DNA from: Rufibacter latericius
GTDB lineage: Bacteria; Bacteroidota; Bacteroidia; Cytophagales; Hymenobacteraceae
NCBI RefSeq assembly: GCF_003721515.1
Contig: NZ_RJJD01000008.1
Location: forward strand, 813,666-877,665
Direction of reading: 5' to 3'
DNA: 64,000 bases
Shown here: one piece after another, positions 25,098 through 35,071 of the stretch
Layout of the letters: the number at the start of each line of letters is the position of its first letter
Position numbering within the stretch: the first letter of the stretch is position 1
The notes under the pieces: model-generated
Told to the model about the DNA's origin: nothing
The model's database searches: none
Seen by the model: the letters and a program-made list of their open reading frames with translations, nothing else
Made by a program: the position numbers and the translations under genes

Positions 25098-26432
25098 ATG
25101 AAAGACTTAGGTAAATTATCATTAATGCTTTTGGCGGGTCTGGCACTGGGTTTCACCTCCTGCTCTGACAGCGAGGATGACGACACTCCCACCCCAACCG
25201 TGAAAGGCAACGCCAACCTGCAAGGCACCATCACTGCCAACAGAACGCTGGACGCAGACACCGTGTACACCTTGAAAGGCTTTGTGTATGTAGATAACAA
25301 CGCTACCCTAACCATAGAACCAGGTACCATCATCAAAGGCGAAAAAGCCACTCAAGGCACGCTTTTGATCCAGCGTGGCGCCAAGATCATGGCGCAAGGT
25401 TCTGCCGAGAAACCCATTGTATTCACATCAAACCAGCCAAAAGGCAGCCGTGCTCCTGGTGACTGGGGCGGGGTGGTTATCTTGGGAAGAGCCAAGCACA
25501 ACCAGGCCGAAGACCCTATTGTAGAAGGCGGTCCAATAGCCTATTATGGCGGTACCGATGATGCCGACAATTCCGGGGTTTTCAGCTACGTACGGATTGA
25601 GTTTGCCGGTTACCCGCTGCAGCCAAACAAAGAGCTGAATGGGCTTACCATGGGATCAGTAGGTTCAGGCACTAAGATTAACCACGTACAAGTTTCCTTC
25701 GGCGGGGACGATGCTTTTGAATGGTTTGGCGGCACGGTGAACGCATCGCACCTGGTGGCCTACAAAACCACCGACGATATGTTTGACACCGACTTCGGCT
25801 ACAGCGGAAGAGTGCAGTATGCCCTTGGCGTGAGCGACCCCAACATGTGGGACGTGGCTACCGGCGGAGCCTCTAACGGCTTTGAGTCTGACAATGACGG
25901 TGCCGGTTCTGTAAGGACTCCCTTGACTACTGCTACTTTCTCTAACGTGACCATTGTAGGACCAGGCAACAACCTGCCAACCGGCGCTCAGTTCGGACAA
26001 GGTGCCCACCTGAAAAAAGGCACCAGCCTTTCTATCCGTAACTCTATCATCAGCGGCTATGCAAAAGGCATCACCTTGGATGGTAACGTGGTGGAAGGAT
26101 ACGCCCAGAATGGTGGCATCAAGATCATGAACACCGTAGTAGCCGGCGCTGCCGAGAACACAGCCGTCAACAAAGCCACTTCTTCTGCCTCCGCGTTCAA
26201 CGCTTCCACTTGGTTCAGCACAGCCGGAAACGGCAACAGCATCAAGGCAGTGAACGAACTTGGTTTGGCCGCGGCTGCTCCTTACCTGCCGCAGTCAGGC
26301 TCCATGGCGTTGAGCGGCGCTTCTTTCGCGGGCATTATCGGCTTTGAGAGCACTGCCCATATCGGCGCCTTCGGTTCTACTGACTGGACCACCGGCTGGA
26401 CGAACTGGGATCCACAGAACACAGATTATTAA
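25098..26432 (+). CDS. Surface lipoprotein with parallel beta-helix repeats
   Basis: The 444-residue protein has a lipobox ending LGFTSC (Cys22) followed by an acidic stretch (SDSEDDDTPTP), which resembles lipoprotein export signals that send Bacteroidota lipoproteins to the cell surface. The rest has the pattern of right-handed beta-helix proteins: VDNNATLTIEPGTIIKGE, GAKIMAQGSAEKPIVFTSN, GDWGGVVILGRAKHN, SYVRIEFAGY, ISGYAKGITLDGN. Function is unknown to me. It is co-transcribed with the TonB-dependent receptor and likely displays or captures the receptor's ligand. A cluster of stem-loops follows. Confidence 0.75.
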   Translation: MKDLGKLSLMLLAGLALGFTSCSDSEDDDTPTPTVKGNANLQGTITANRTLDADTVYTLKGFVYVDNNATLTIEPGTIIKGEKATQGTLLIQRGAKIMAQGSAEKPIVFTSNQPKGSRAPGDWGGVVILGRAKHNQAEDPIVEGGPIAYYGGTDDADNSGVFSYVRIEFAGYPLQPNKELNGLTMGSVGSGTKINHVQVSFGGDDAFEWFGGTVNASHLVAYKTTDDMFDTDFGYSGRVQYALGVSDPNMWDVATGGASNGFESDNDGAGSVRTPLTTATFSNVTIVGPGNNLPTGAQFGQGAHLKKGTSLSIRNSIISGYAKGITLDGNVVEGYAQNGGIKIMNTVVAGAAENTAVNKATSSASAFNASTWFSTAGNGNSIKAVNELGLAAAAPYLPQSGSMALSGASFAGIIGFESTAHIGAFGSTDWTTGWTNWDPQNTDY

Positions 26433-26495
26433 TCCCCCACCATTAAAGAAAAGATTGTCCATCATTATGGGTGAGAAATAAAGATGGTACAATCA

Positions 26496-26528
26496 CTTTG
26501 CGCACGGCTTAGTCTCCCGTGCGCAAAG
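26496..26528 (+). terminator. Stem-loop, first of three in tandem
   Basis: Perfect 12-bp arms CTTTGCGCACGG (26496-26507) and CCGTGCGCAAAG (26517-26528), 64 bases after the lipoprotein gene stop. Confidence 0.6.
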
Positions 26529-26529
26529 G

Positions 26530-26560
26530 GCCCGCCAGTAATGGCGGGCTTCTTTGTTTT
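26530..26560 (+). terminator. Terminator with T-rich tail, second of three
   Basis: GCCCGCCA (26530-26537) and TGGCGGGC (26542-26549), then TTCTTTGTTTT. The best intrinsic terminator for the receptor/lipoprotein operon. Confidence 0.75.
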
Positions 26561-26593
26561 AAGCCCCTTTTGTAGAAAACAGCCCCAAAACAG
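26556..26593. repeat. Dispersed palindromic repeat, copy 15
   Basis: GTTTTAAGCCCC, TTTTGTAGAAAAC, AGCCCCAAAACAG. It merges into the long hairpin at 26577-26638. Confidence 0.6.
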
Positions 26594-26638
26594 AAGAGCA
26601 GCCCGGACAAGAGCTGCCCTTCTGTTTTGGGGCTGTTT
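26577..26638. repeat. Long hairpin, 26-bp arms with one mismatch
   Basis: Arms 26577-26602 and 26613-26638 (both containing the CCCCAAAAC/GTTTTGGGG block) pair at 25 of 26 positions around a 10-base loop. It starts inside a dispersed palindrome and may end the convergent MoxR transcript. Confidence 0.8.
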
Positions 26639-26668
26639 AAGCGAAACAACACCTGAAATAATCTCCTT

Positions 26669-27661
26669 TTAGCTGATGGGTACTTTCCGGAGGATGGCTT
26701 CCACGAAGTCCTTGGTCTGCACGTTGTCGGCTTCGGCTTCATAGTTGAGGATGACGCGGTGGCTGAGCACATCAGAGGCGATTTCTTTGATGTCTTCGGG
26801 CAGCACGTAGTCGCGTTCGTCAAAGAAGGCCACGGCTTTGGCGGCCAGGTTCAACGCGATGCTGGCTCTGGGCGAAACCCCGTACTGCAGGTACTGGGCA
26901 AAATCTGGCAGGTCATAATCACCCGGGCGGCGGGTGGCGAACACCAGTTCAATGATGTAGCGCTCCAGGGTCTCCGAGATCTGCACCTGGTTTATCTCGT
27001 TCCGGATGTCGAAGATATCCTGTTTGGTGAGGATGGTGTTTACCGTGCTGCTGTAAGACAAGTTTGACATGCGGCGCATCACCTCCAGCTCATCGGATTT
27101 GGAGAGGTAGTCTACGTAGACCTTCATCATGAAACGGTCTACCTGAGCCTCGGGTAGCGGGTAGGTTCCCTCCTGCTCCACAGGGTTTTGGGTGGCTAGT
27201 ACCAGAAACGGCAGATCAAGGCGGTAGGTCTTCTCCCCAATGGTCACCTGCTTTTCCTGCATGGCCTCTAACAAGGCCGACTGCACCTTGGCGGGAGATC
27301 GGTTCACTTCATCGGCTAAGATAAGATTGGCGAAAATGGGACCTTTCTTTACCTCGAAGGCAGAGGAGCTTTGGTTATAGATCATGGTGCCGATCAGGTC
27401 TGACGGCAATAAGTCGGGGGTAAACTGTATCCGCTGGAAATCAAGGTGCAGCACTTTGGCCAGCGTATTGATGGTAAGGGTTTTGGCCAGGCCGGGTACG
27501 CCCTCCAATAAAATGTGCCCGTTGGTGAAAAGACCTATCAACAGCCGGTTCACCATATAATGTTGCCCTACCACTACTTTCCCCATCTCCCTGAACACCT
27601 GCTTTATCTTCAGCTGGTGCTCGCGTACTTTTTCCTGGTATGAAAGTTCTTCGGTCTGCAT
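26669..27661 (-). CDS. MoxR-family AAA ATPase
   Basis: The 330-residue protein has a Walker A motif GVPGLAKT (about residues 55-62), Walker B LILADEVNRSP, sensor 1 VLATQNPVEQEGTYPLPEAQ and sensor 2-like region near SPRASIALNLAAKA. MoxR ATPases act as chaperones, often with DUF58 and VWA proteins, in folding or activating enzymes. Here no DUF58 or VWA gene follows; the gene ends at a long hairpin, so partners must be elsewhere or absent. Confidence 0.9.
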   Translation of the reverse strand: MQTEELSYQEKVREHQLKIKQVFREMGKVVVGQHYMVNRLLIGLFTNGHILLEGVPGLAKTLTINTLAKVLHLDFQRIQFTPDLLPSDLIGTMIYNQSSSAFEVKKGPIFANLILADEVNRSPAKVQSALLEAMQEKQVTIGEKTYRLDLPFLVLATQNPVEQEGTYPLPEAQVDRFMMKVYVDYLSKSDELEVMRRMSNLSYSSTVNTILTKQDIFDIRNEINQVQISETLERYIIELVFATRRPGDYDLPDFAQYLQYGVSPRASIALNLAAKAVAFFDERDYVLPEDIKEIASDVLSHRVILNYEAEADNVQTKDFVEAILRKVPIS

Positions 27662-27716
27662 TTGCTCTTTTAATTACGAATAGGCTAAGGTAACCATTCT
27701 GGGGGACACTCTTTGT

Positions 27717-28088
27717 CTACCACTTCTTGAAGACAAAGAAAACCGCCAGTACCAATAAGCCGAATCCCACTAAATGGTTCCACGCCAGCTTCTCTGATTT
27801 GAAGACATAGACCGTCACCAGCGTGAAAACGGAAAGCGAAATCACCTCCTGCAAAGTCTTCAGCTCAAACAAAGAAAAGAGACCTCCGTTCTCCTGATAG
27901 CCTATCTTGTTCGCCGGAACTTGAAAAATGTACTCAAAGAACGCCAATCCCCAGCCAATGAGTATAACGCTTACCAACCCCAGTTTCTGCAAGGCCGTGA
28001 ACCGCTTGAAATACAGGTGCCCGTACCAGGCAAAGGTCATGAAGAGGTTGGAAAGGAAAAGCAGGAAAATGGTGTAAAAGACTTTCAT
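27717..28088 (-). CDS. DUF486/DMT-like small membrane protein
   Basis: The 123-residue protein has four membrane spans and matches DUF486: TFAWYGHLYFK, ILIGWGLAFFEYIFQVPANKIGY, FSLFELKTLQEVISLSVFT and LVGFGLLVLAVFFVFKKW. The family is placed with drug/metabolite transporters of the small-multidrug type, but no substrate is known. It precedes the MoxR gene by 55 bases on the same strand. Confidence 0.85.
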   Translation of the reverse strand: MKVFYTIFLLFLSNLFMTFAWYGHLYFKRFTALQKLGLVSVILIGWGLAFFEYIFQVPANKIGYQENGGLFSLFELKTLQEVISLSVFTLVTVYVFKSEKLAWNHLVGFGLLVLAVFFVFKKW

Positions 28089-28195
28089 ACTGAGGCAAGA
28101 TTACGAACGGCTTACAAGGTAAGAGCCTTTCGCGCTCCTGACAAATACCAGGTAGTTCGATGTCTCGAAGGTTTGGCTATCCCCTCCTGTTCTAC

Positions 28196-28238
28196 TTCCG
28201 TTTCCAGGCCCATTTTCCTAAAACAAGCCTAAAGCAGA
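28196..28238. repeat. Dispersed palindromic repeat, copy 16
   Basis: TTCCGTTTCCAGGCCC, ATTTTCCTAAAAC, AAGCCTAAAGCAGA. Confidence 0.6.
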
Positions 28239-28512
28239 AAGATGCTCTTAAAGCTTAGCTCTGCTTTAGGACTCTTTTAGGTCTGCATTCCTATAAGCAC
28301 CGCTACGCTTATGCAAATTCTTAAACTTAAACCAATATATATTTATTTATATAATTTAAATTCGAATAATAAATATGACTTTTTCAACAACAATATTATA
28401 AAAACTTTACCTCCTTTCAGATAAACCATGCTTTTCAACCGGTAGTACATGAACCTGTATCTCAAAAAATACTTCATAATCAGCCTTAAACACTGCTCAC
28501 CCTTTATCTATC

Positions 28513-28520
28513 TAACTTTG
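28513..28520 (+). promoter_or_regulatory. Possible -7 element for the giant surface protein
   Basis: TAACTTTG is an exact TAnnTTTG match, 190 bases upstream of the start codon. No clear -33 element accompanies it. Confidence 0.3.
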
Positions 28521-28709
28521 AACTCATTCATCGGTTATTTAAACGTGTTCATCGAATAAAAACCAGAACAACATAAAATTGAATAATTTTGAACCATCAA
28601 TTAGTTAAACAAAGTTAACAAGCTACTAAATTCTACGCTTTGTTTAATTTGTTTCTTACCAAAACCATAGTAACAAATAAGAATTATTCAAATAACCCCC
28701 TTCTTACTT

Positions 28710-31700
28710 ATGGCTAAGACTTTACGCTATCTGTTGCTTGCTTTTCTTCTCTTTCCTTTCATCACCTACGGGGAAGGATCCAAGCAGCTAACCCCCAACA
28801 GATCTTCTTCTGCTCTTACCAGCCCTCTCAATGACAAGGCTGGATATTTAGCACATGATGCCAACTTGCCCAGCGCCTCAGGGGTTGCCATCACTTCCCT
28901 CAGTTTTTTGAAACCTGCTGGGTTTAGCCGTAACGGAGCTACGTACTCCAAAGACCACCGTCTTTATATTAGAGTAAAAGCGGGCGAAACCTTGTATTAC
29001 GGAGTACGTCGGGCTGTTCATGACCAAACCTCTGCTAATCAAGCAGATTTGACGATCACCCTGCGCCGTACCAATGTTGCTACCGGTCTGGATGATGCTA
29101 GTTATTCTGCCGCAAACCTTTTGAAGGCTAATACCAACTCCACCAGGGATATGCTGTTAGCCACAAATCAGAATGGCGTAATAGAAAATGCCACAGAAGC
29201 GAATAACGGTCCAAATAGGGTCGCAAAAGGAGGCTATGCTGCTGTTACAGCAGGTTATGCGCCTTTGTCAATCACCAATAACACCACAGAAGACTACGAC
29301 TACTATGTAGAATTCACCCAAACCGGGGAAAGCAGCTGGACCGATGACGGACGGCGTTTCTCGGTGTATGATCTTTGGGACTTTACAGTTATTGATGCCA
29401 GTGGAGCTGAAAGACAGGGCCGTATGCGCAGCAAGCTTTGGTCTTTCTCAGCGGGCGGCACAGCCAACGTCTTCTCAAAAGACTTCAACATGTTTCCCCT
29501 GGTGCCTAGTAAAGACCAAACCGGGAAATTTTTCGTGAAAAAGATTGAACTGGCGGGTATTGCTCCCCAGAACTTCTTCCGGTTCGTGACCAACAGCTTT
29601 GGATCCACCACTTCCGCCGGAACCACCGAAACGGAAAGACGGAAAAGCCAGGCTTCTCAAACTGACTATCCAGAGTACTTCAACTTTGTGAATGACCCAG
29701 ATCCTGTTATCTGGCCTAGTGCAGACGCCCCAACCTTTTCTGTCTCTCTTTCCAACTCCTGCAATACAACCACAGGCGGTGGCAAAACCTTATTCAACTT
29801 AAACACCACAGAGAACAGCACCTTCTTAGTACTCATCAATTTGAACGGAACAGATGGCTACCAGGCAGGAACCGCCGATGTGCTCCTGGAATCTACCGGA
29901 GGAAAAGGAACCCGTGCCGTGGAATGGAATGGCTTGGATGGCTTGGGAAAAGCTGTGGCGAAAAACACCACTCTTAATTACTTCTTCCGGAACGGCAGTG
30001 CGCCGATACATTTCCCGGTTTGGGATGCAGAGTGGAATGACGGCTTCAGGGTGATGGATGTACGTCCGCTCGCGGCTAATACTCCGGCTGGCTATTCTCT
30101 TCTTTTCTGGGATGACAACAACTTACCCTCCGCTTCTTTCCCTGTCCGGACTGAGCTTTTTGGGGTATCCTCCAGCACCGGCGTGCATACCTGGGGCTCT
30201 GCCACTACTACCGCTGGCGACTTGAAGACCGTGAACACCTGGACCTATGGCTATACAGGTTCATCTACCCAGACCGCGTCCTTCAATTATGATTGTAGCG
30301 CCGACGTGGCGGTAACCAATGTTGCATCTGCCGGGCCTTACGCCATTGGAAAGGAATTCACGTACACCATTACGGCTACCAACAACGGTCCTTTGCCGGC
30401 TACCAATGTAGTGGTTACTGATAAACTGGATGCAGCTCAGTTTCAGTTTGTAAGTTCGTCAGATGCCGCCTATAACAGCAGTACCGGAGTTTGGAACATA
30501 GGCAACTTAGCAAATGGTGCCTCCAGAACACTAACTCTTACCGTGAAGCCGCTGGTAATTGGCACTTTAACCTCCACCGCTTCTCAAACCCACACCGAAA
30601 CAGACAATGTTGCTTCTAACAACAGCGCCAGCGCTTCTGTTACGGTACAGGCCTCGGCTGACATAGCCGTCAACAACACAGTTTCCAAAACCAGCTTTTA
30701 CAACGGCGATATTGTTACCTACACGATCACTGCCCAAAACTTTGGCCCAAATGTCGCCACTGGCGTAACCGTAACCGATAAGCTCCCTACCGGGCTTACC
30801 TTTGTGTCAAGCAGCATTCCTTCTGGTTATGATGCCGCTACCGGCACATGGACAGTAGGCAACCTGGCTTTAAACGAGACCAAAACGCTGACGTTAACGG
30901 CAAAAGCTTCTCAGTTAGGGAACCTTACCACTACCGCCACTTTGGGCAGCAGAACAAACAATGAACTAGACCTGAACCCCAACAACAACACTGTTTCCAA
31001 TACTATCACCATACTGCCGGCCGCGGATGTTGAAGTAACCAACAGGGTATCCAATGCAACACCTGCCCAGGGCGAAACATTTACGTACACCATTCAGGCT
31101 GTGAACAAAGGGCCTAATAACGCCACCAACGTATCAGTAGCGAACCAATTACCCGCTGGGTTGACCATCACAGGGTACAATGCCAGCTCTGGCACTTTTG
31201 ATGCCGCTTCCGGTACCTGGACTGTAGGGAATATTGTTACTAATGGCTCCCAGACGCTGACCATTACCGCCAAAGCAGCAACAATCGGCAATGCAACGCT
31301 TACCTCTACACAATCACATACAGAATATGATGCCGTAAGCAACAATAACACTGCTTCCAGCACCATAAGTGTTAAACCCACCGCCGATGTAGCTGTCACC
31401 AACGTGATTACCTCACCGGCCAAGACCACCTATGCCAACGGCGATGAGGTAACGTACACCGTTACGGTTACCAACATCGGGCCAAGCGCAGCTACTAATG
31501 TAGTGGTGACCGATAAGCTACCGACTTCGCTTACCTTTGTGAGCGCAACCAATTCTACTGGTACCGGAACCTACAATGCCGAAGCGGGTACTTGGTCTGT
31601 AGGAACCCTGGCCAATGGTGCCTCTGCTACCCTTACCTTGGTAGGAAGGGTAAATCAAAGCGCCATCATCACCACCACCGCTACCCAGTCGCATACTGAG

Positions 31701-34700
31701 TACGACAACACCAACGGAAACAATAGCGCCTCTAACTCCATTACCTCCGGTTCCGGAACCATATCGGCCGATATCAAAGTAACGACTGGCATGTCCGCTG
31801 GTCCGTATTACACCGGCAAGCAACTTACGCTGGGGATACGGGTAGACAACATTGGCCCTGATGCCGCAACGGGAGTTTCCATCAACGCGTTAGTCCCCGC
31901 TGGATTCACCTTAATAAGTGCTGCCCCTAAAGCGGGTACCTATGATCCGGCTACCGGCATCTGGACCTTGGGCAACCTGGCAGCGGGCAGTTATACCGGC
32001 ATGAACCTGGTAGTAGTCCCAACCGCTGACAATACTGTGACTGGCAGCAAGGACTACACCTTTACCGTTGCCAAACTTACGGAGAAGGAATTCGACCCGA
32101 ATACAGACAACAACACGGCCTCTACTACCTTCCCGGTTCTAAAGACAGCCGATGCCTCCGTTAGCGTAGCCGTTACAGGTGATGTGAATGGGGTTTTCTA
32201 CAAAGGCGTAACTGAAGCCACCTTCACGTTGAAAGTAACAAACAACGGTCCAGATAAAATCACCAACTTAAAAGGCTTAGACACTCGCACCGGCACTCTT
32301 GACATCACCTTCGCCGAGTCCGGCAAAGGGTACAATCCATTTACTGGGGACTGGATTATTGACGCTTTAGAGCCTGGTCAATCTGTTACGTTAGTGGTAA
32401 AAGGTATTCCAAACACCACAGGGCGTCTGAACCTGGGCGGAGAGATTCTTTCTGCAGACCAGAAAGACCTGAACCCTGAAAACAACAAGGCAGTAGCCTT
32501 AATCAACGTGGTGCCGGTGGCTGACTTGCAAGTAACCAACACCCCAGCTCCAGGCCCATATTATAATGGAGAGAACACAACCTTCACGGTTACGGTAAAG
32601 AACAACAGCACTGATCCGGCCACGGGAGTAAAGATTGAAGATGTGATACCAGCCGGCTTAACCTTTGTAAGTGCTACAGCGACTTCAGGTTCTTATAATG
32701 CTTCTTCTGGAATCTGGACGTTAGGTTCTGACTTACTCGCAGGGGCATCTCAGTCGCTCGTGATCACAGTGAAACCTACTACGGGCACTTCTTATACCAC
32801 TACAGCTTCTGTAAAGGCAGTGAATGAATATGACAACATTACTACCAACAACAGTTCTACCGCCCAGATTACGGTAATGAAAACCGCTGACATTGTTTTG
32901 GGCAGTTCCATTGCCGCGGGTCCTTATTATGTAGGAGGTAGATATGAAGTATCCATTACTGCCACCAACGCTGGTCCTGATCCCGCCACTGGAGTGGTTG
33001 TCTCAGCCAGCGTGGCACCTGGTTTGAACCTAATACCGGGCAGCGGAGCGACAAACGGAGGCACCATCAACGCGGCTACTGGCACCTGGACCATTGGTAC
33101 CATTGGCGTGAATGAAACCAAAACCCTTACCTTTTTAGTAGAACCGCTTACCACGGGTACCCTTAACAGTTTAGGATACAAATCAGCCGAAAATGAATTT
33201 GACCCGAACGGTGGCACTACCCAGAACGGCAACAACAGCACGGTAATCACCTTTATGGTGAAAGACAGACCCGCTACGGCTCAGGTCCTACTCACAGACA
33301 AACACATGTTCTTCTTCAAAACAGGGGACCATATCGCTGAAATTACTGATCCGGATGGCCAGATTGAAAATGCCAGAATCGTGAATGGCACTCTACCTGC
33401 TGGCGTACGTCTGGTAAATGACGGGACCCTGGAAGTAGCTTCTAAGTTTGCCTTGGTACCTGGCACCTATACGCTGACCATTGAAACAACCGATGCCCAG
33501 GGAGACGTTTCTGAAAACACCATCACGTATAAGATCTCGGGCGACTGGGATAGAGATGGAGTGGAGGATGTAGATGATCTGGATGACAACAATGACGGCA
33601 TCATCACAGAACCCGGTGCTGTGAACCCAACCGGCGATCATGACAGGGATGGAATTTACAATTACCTGGACAAAGACTTTGTTCATCCTATATACGGAGC
33701 TTTCCAGGACAAAAACGGCGATGACATCCATGACGCCTTTGACATAGATTTAGATGGCTTGATCAGAGGATATGACATTGACATTGACGGTGACGGAATT
33801 CCTAATGCCATTGAAGCGAACGGAGGGAAAACCCCGGAAGGTTACAACCCTTTAACAGGCACCTTCACGGGCGGAGTAAATCAATTTGGCATTCCTCTGG
33901 CCATTCTAGATGCCAATGGAAAGGTAAAACTTCCTAACCCAGATACCGATGGAGATGGTTTCCCAGACTTCCAGGACATTGATTCAGACAATGACGGCAT
34001 TCTGGACATGTACGAGGCCCAGGCAACCCAAACCTTCATCAACGGCTTAGGCACCGACAGTGATTTTGATGGTCTGAACGACGGATATGATCCCAACTCA
34101 GGCGGCATCGCAATTATTCCGGTAGACACAGACAAAGACGGCAAACCAGATTACCTTGATATGGACAGTGACAACGATTTCACTCCTGACTTTGTAGAGG
34201 CGTTTGATGACAACAACAATGGTGTGTCCATGGATGACTTATTAGAGCGGGCTCGCATCTTTGAGGAAACCAACAACAAAGGCTGGTACGTAAATTCAAA
34301 CAAAGACGCCTCCGGAACGCCTTACTGGTTGAAGCTGACCAATGGCATTCCTGCTTATCTAACTAAAACCAGCGCGTATTACCATGACACCGACAATGAC
34401 GGCTTAGTTGATTTATTTGACACGGAGAACGGTGGCCGCCCAGCTTCGTTACAAACCACCAATGGCGAGTACTCCTTCCGTTCAGGCTCAGTTATTACTC
34501 CGCTACCGGTAACGTTGGTGAGCTTCACAGGCAAGGCGCAGAAGAATGGAGTGTCCCTGACCTGGGCCACAGCCGCTGAGAAGGATAACGACTTCTTCCA
34601 GGTGGAGCGCAGCCTTAACGGCAAGGACTTCAGCGCCATCGGCCAGGTGAAGGGCAACGGCAACAGCAACGCGTTGGTGAACTACGGCTTCCTTGACGCC

Positions 34701-35051
34701 GCCGCGCCAACCGGAACCGTGTACTACCGCCTCAAGCAAGTGGACTTCGAAGTCAAGTTTGAGTATAGTAAAACCATCGCCTTGCAAACGAAAGCGATTG
34801 CTTCAGCTCAGGTAACCCTGAAAGCCTACCCGAACCCAACTACCGATGCTGTAAACCTGGACTTAACCAGAGTAGCCGCTTCATTAGTAACCATTAGAGT
34901 AATTGCCCTTGATGGACGTCTTATTCAGACACAAGAGGTATCGGGCGGATCGGTGCAGAAAGTTGATCTAACTAACATCGCGGTAGGAACCTACCTGCTG
35001 AAGATAACAGGTACAAACTTTGAGACCGTCACCCGAGTAGTGAAGCAATAA
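28710..35051 (+). CDS. Giant surface protein with eight DUF11 repeats and type IX sorting domain
   Basis: The 2113-residue protein has a signal peptide (residues 1-21), an N-terminal region of unknown fold (about 25-520), eight DUF11 (TIGR01451-type) repeats of about 120 residues starting near 531, 649, 771, 891, 1019, 1146, 1270 and 1392, and an Ig-like segment (about 1520-1605). Next is an Asp-rich region like thrombospondin type 3 calcium sites (DRDGVEDVDDLDDNNDG, DTDGDGFPDFQDIDSDNDG, about 1611-1910). A fibronectin-like segment (about 1930-2025) and a type IX sorting domain (LKAYPNPTTDAVNLDL ... VGTYLLKI) complete it. It should be secreted and fixed to the cell surface, perhaps as an adhesin or stalk; that is inference. 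DUF11 units share an ADVAVTN start and TYTITATNNGP core. Confidence 0.85.
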   Translation: MAKTLRYLLLAFLLFPFITYGEGSKQLTPNRSSSALTSPLNDKAGYLAHDANLPSASGVAITSLSFLKPAGFSRNGATYSKDHRLYIRVKAGETLYYGVRRAVHDQTSANQADLTITLRRTNVATGLDDASYSAANLLKANTNSTRDMLLATNQNGVIENATEANNGPNRVAKGGYAAVTAGYAPLSITNNTTEDYDYYVEFTQTGESSWTDDGRRFSVYDLWDFTVIDASGAERQGRMRSKLWSFSAGGTANVFSKDFNMFPLVPSKDQTGKFFVKKIELAGIAPQNFFRFVTNSFGSTTSAGTTETERRKSQASQTDYPEYFNFVNDPDPVIWPSADAPTFSVSLSNSCNTTTGGGKTLFNLNTTENSTFLVLINLNGTDGYQAGTADVLLESTGGKGTRAVEWNGLDGLGKAVAKNTTLNYFFRNGSAPIHFPVWDAEWNDGFRVMDVRPLAANTPAGYSLLFWDDNNLPSASFPVRTELFGVSSSTGVHTWGSATTTAGDLKTVNTWTYGYTGSSTQTASFNYDCSADVAVTNVASAGPYAIGKEFTYTITATNNGPLPATNVVVTDKLDAAQFQFVSSSDAAYNSSTGVWNIGNLANGASRTLTLTVKPLVIGTLTSTASQTHTETDNVASNNSASASVTVQASADIAVNNTVSKTSFYNGDIVTYTITAQNFGPNVATGVTVTDKLPTGLTFVSSSIPSGYDAATGTWTVGNLALNETKTLTLTAKASQLGNLTTTATLGSRTNNELDLNPNNNTVSNTITILPAADVEVTNRVSNATPAQGETFTYTIQAVNKGPNNATNVSVANQLPAGLTITGYNASSGTFDAASGTWTVGNIVTNGSQTLTITAKAATIGNATLTSTQSHTEYDAVSNNNTASSTISVKPTADVAVTNVITSPAKTTYANGDEVTYTVTVTNIGPSAATNVVVTDKLPTSLTFVSATNSTGTGTYNAEAGTWSVGTLANGASATLTLVGRVNQSAIITTTATQSHTEYDNTNGNNSASNSITSGSGTISADIKVTTGMSAGPYYTGKQLTLGIRVDNIGPDAATGVSINALVPAGFTLISAAPKAGTYDPATGIWTLGNLAAGSYTGMNLVVVPTADNTVTGSKDYTFTVAKLTEKEFDPNTDNNTASTTFPVLKTADASVSVAVTGDVNGVFYKGVTEATFTLKVTNNGPDKITNLKGLDTRTGTLDITFAESGKGYNPFTGDWIIDALEPGQSVTLVVKGIPNTTGRLNLGGEILSADQKDLNPENNKAVALINVVPVADLQVTNTPAPGPYYNGENTTFTVTVKNNSTDPATGVKIEDVIPAGLTFVSATATSGSYNASSGIWTLGSDLLAGASQSLVITVKPTTGTSYTTTASVKAVNEYDNITTNNSSTAQITVMKTADIVLGSSIAAGPYYVGGRYEVSITATNAGPDPATGVVVSASVAPGLNLIPGSGATNGGTINAATGTWTIGTIGVNETKTLTFLVEPLTTGTLNSLGYKSAENEFDPNGGTTQNGNNSTVITFMVKDRPATAQVLLTDKHMFFFKTGDHIAEITDPDGQIENARIVNGTLPAGVRLVNDGTLEVASKFALVPGTYTLTIETTDAQGDVSENTITYKISGDWDRDGVEDVDDLDDNNDGIITEPGAVNPTGDHDRDGIYNYLDKDFVHPIYGAFQDKNGDDIHDAFDIDLDGLIRGYDIDIDGDGIPNAIEANGGKTPEGYNPLTGTFTGGVNQFGIPLAILDANGKVKLPNPDTDGDGFPDFQDIDSDNDGILDMYEAQATQTFINGLGTDSDFDGLNDGYDPNSGGIAIIPVDTDKDGKPDYLDMDSDNDFTPDFVEAFDDNNNGVSMDDLLERARIFEETNNKGWYVNSNKDASGTPYWLKLTNGIPAYLTKTSAYYHDTDNDGLVDLFDTENGGRPASLQTTNGEYSFRSGSVITPLPVTLVSFTGKAQKNGVSLTWATAAEKDNDFFQVERSLNGKDFSAIGQVKGNGNSNALVNYGFLDAAAPTGTVYYRLKQVDFEVKFEYSKTIALQTKAIASAQVTLKAYPNPTTDAVNLDLTRVAASLVTIRVIALDGRLIQTQEVSGGSVQKVDLTNIAVGTYLLKITGTNFETVTRVVKQ

Positions 35052-35071
35052 CATTATAACGAAAATCTGCA

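Larger units (their letters stand above)
28089..28709. other. AT-rich intergenic region before the giant surface protein
   Basis: About 620 bases without a gene. One dispersed palindrome lies at 28196-28238. From about 28320 the sequence is very AT-rich. A possible -7 element TAACTTTG is at 28513-28520, which would give a leader near 180 nucleotides. Confidence 0.5.

Noticed and set aside
30285..33265. Tandem repeats in the giant gene considered as CRISPR or DNA repeats
   Set aside because: Repeats are protein-level DUF11 units about 360 bases long with diverged DNA; there are no short identical repeats with spacers.
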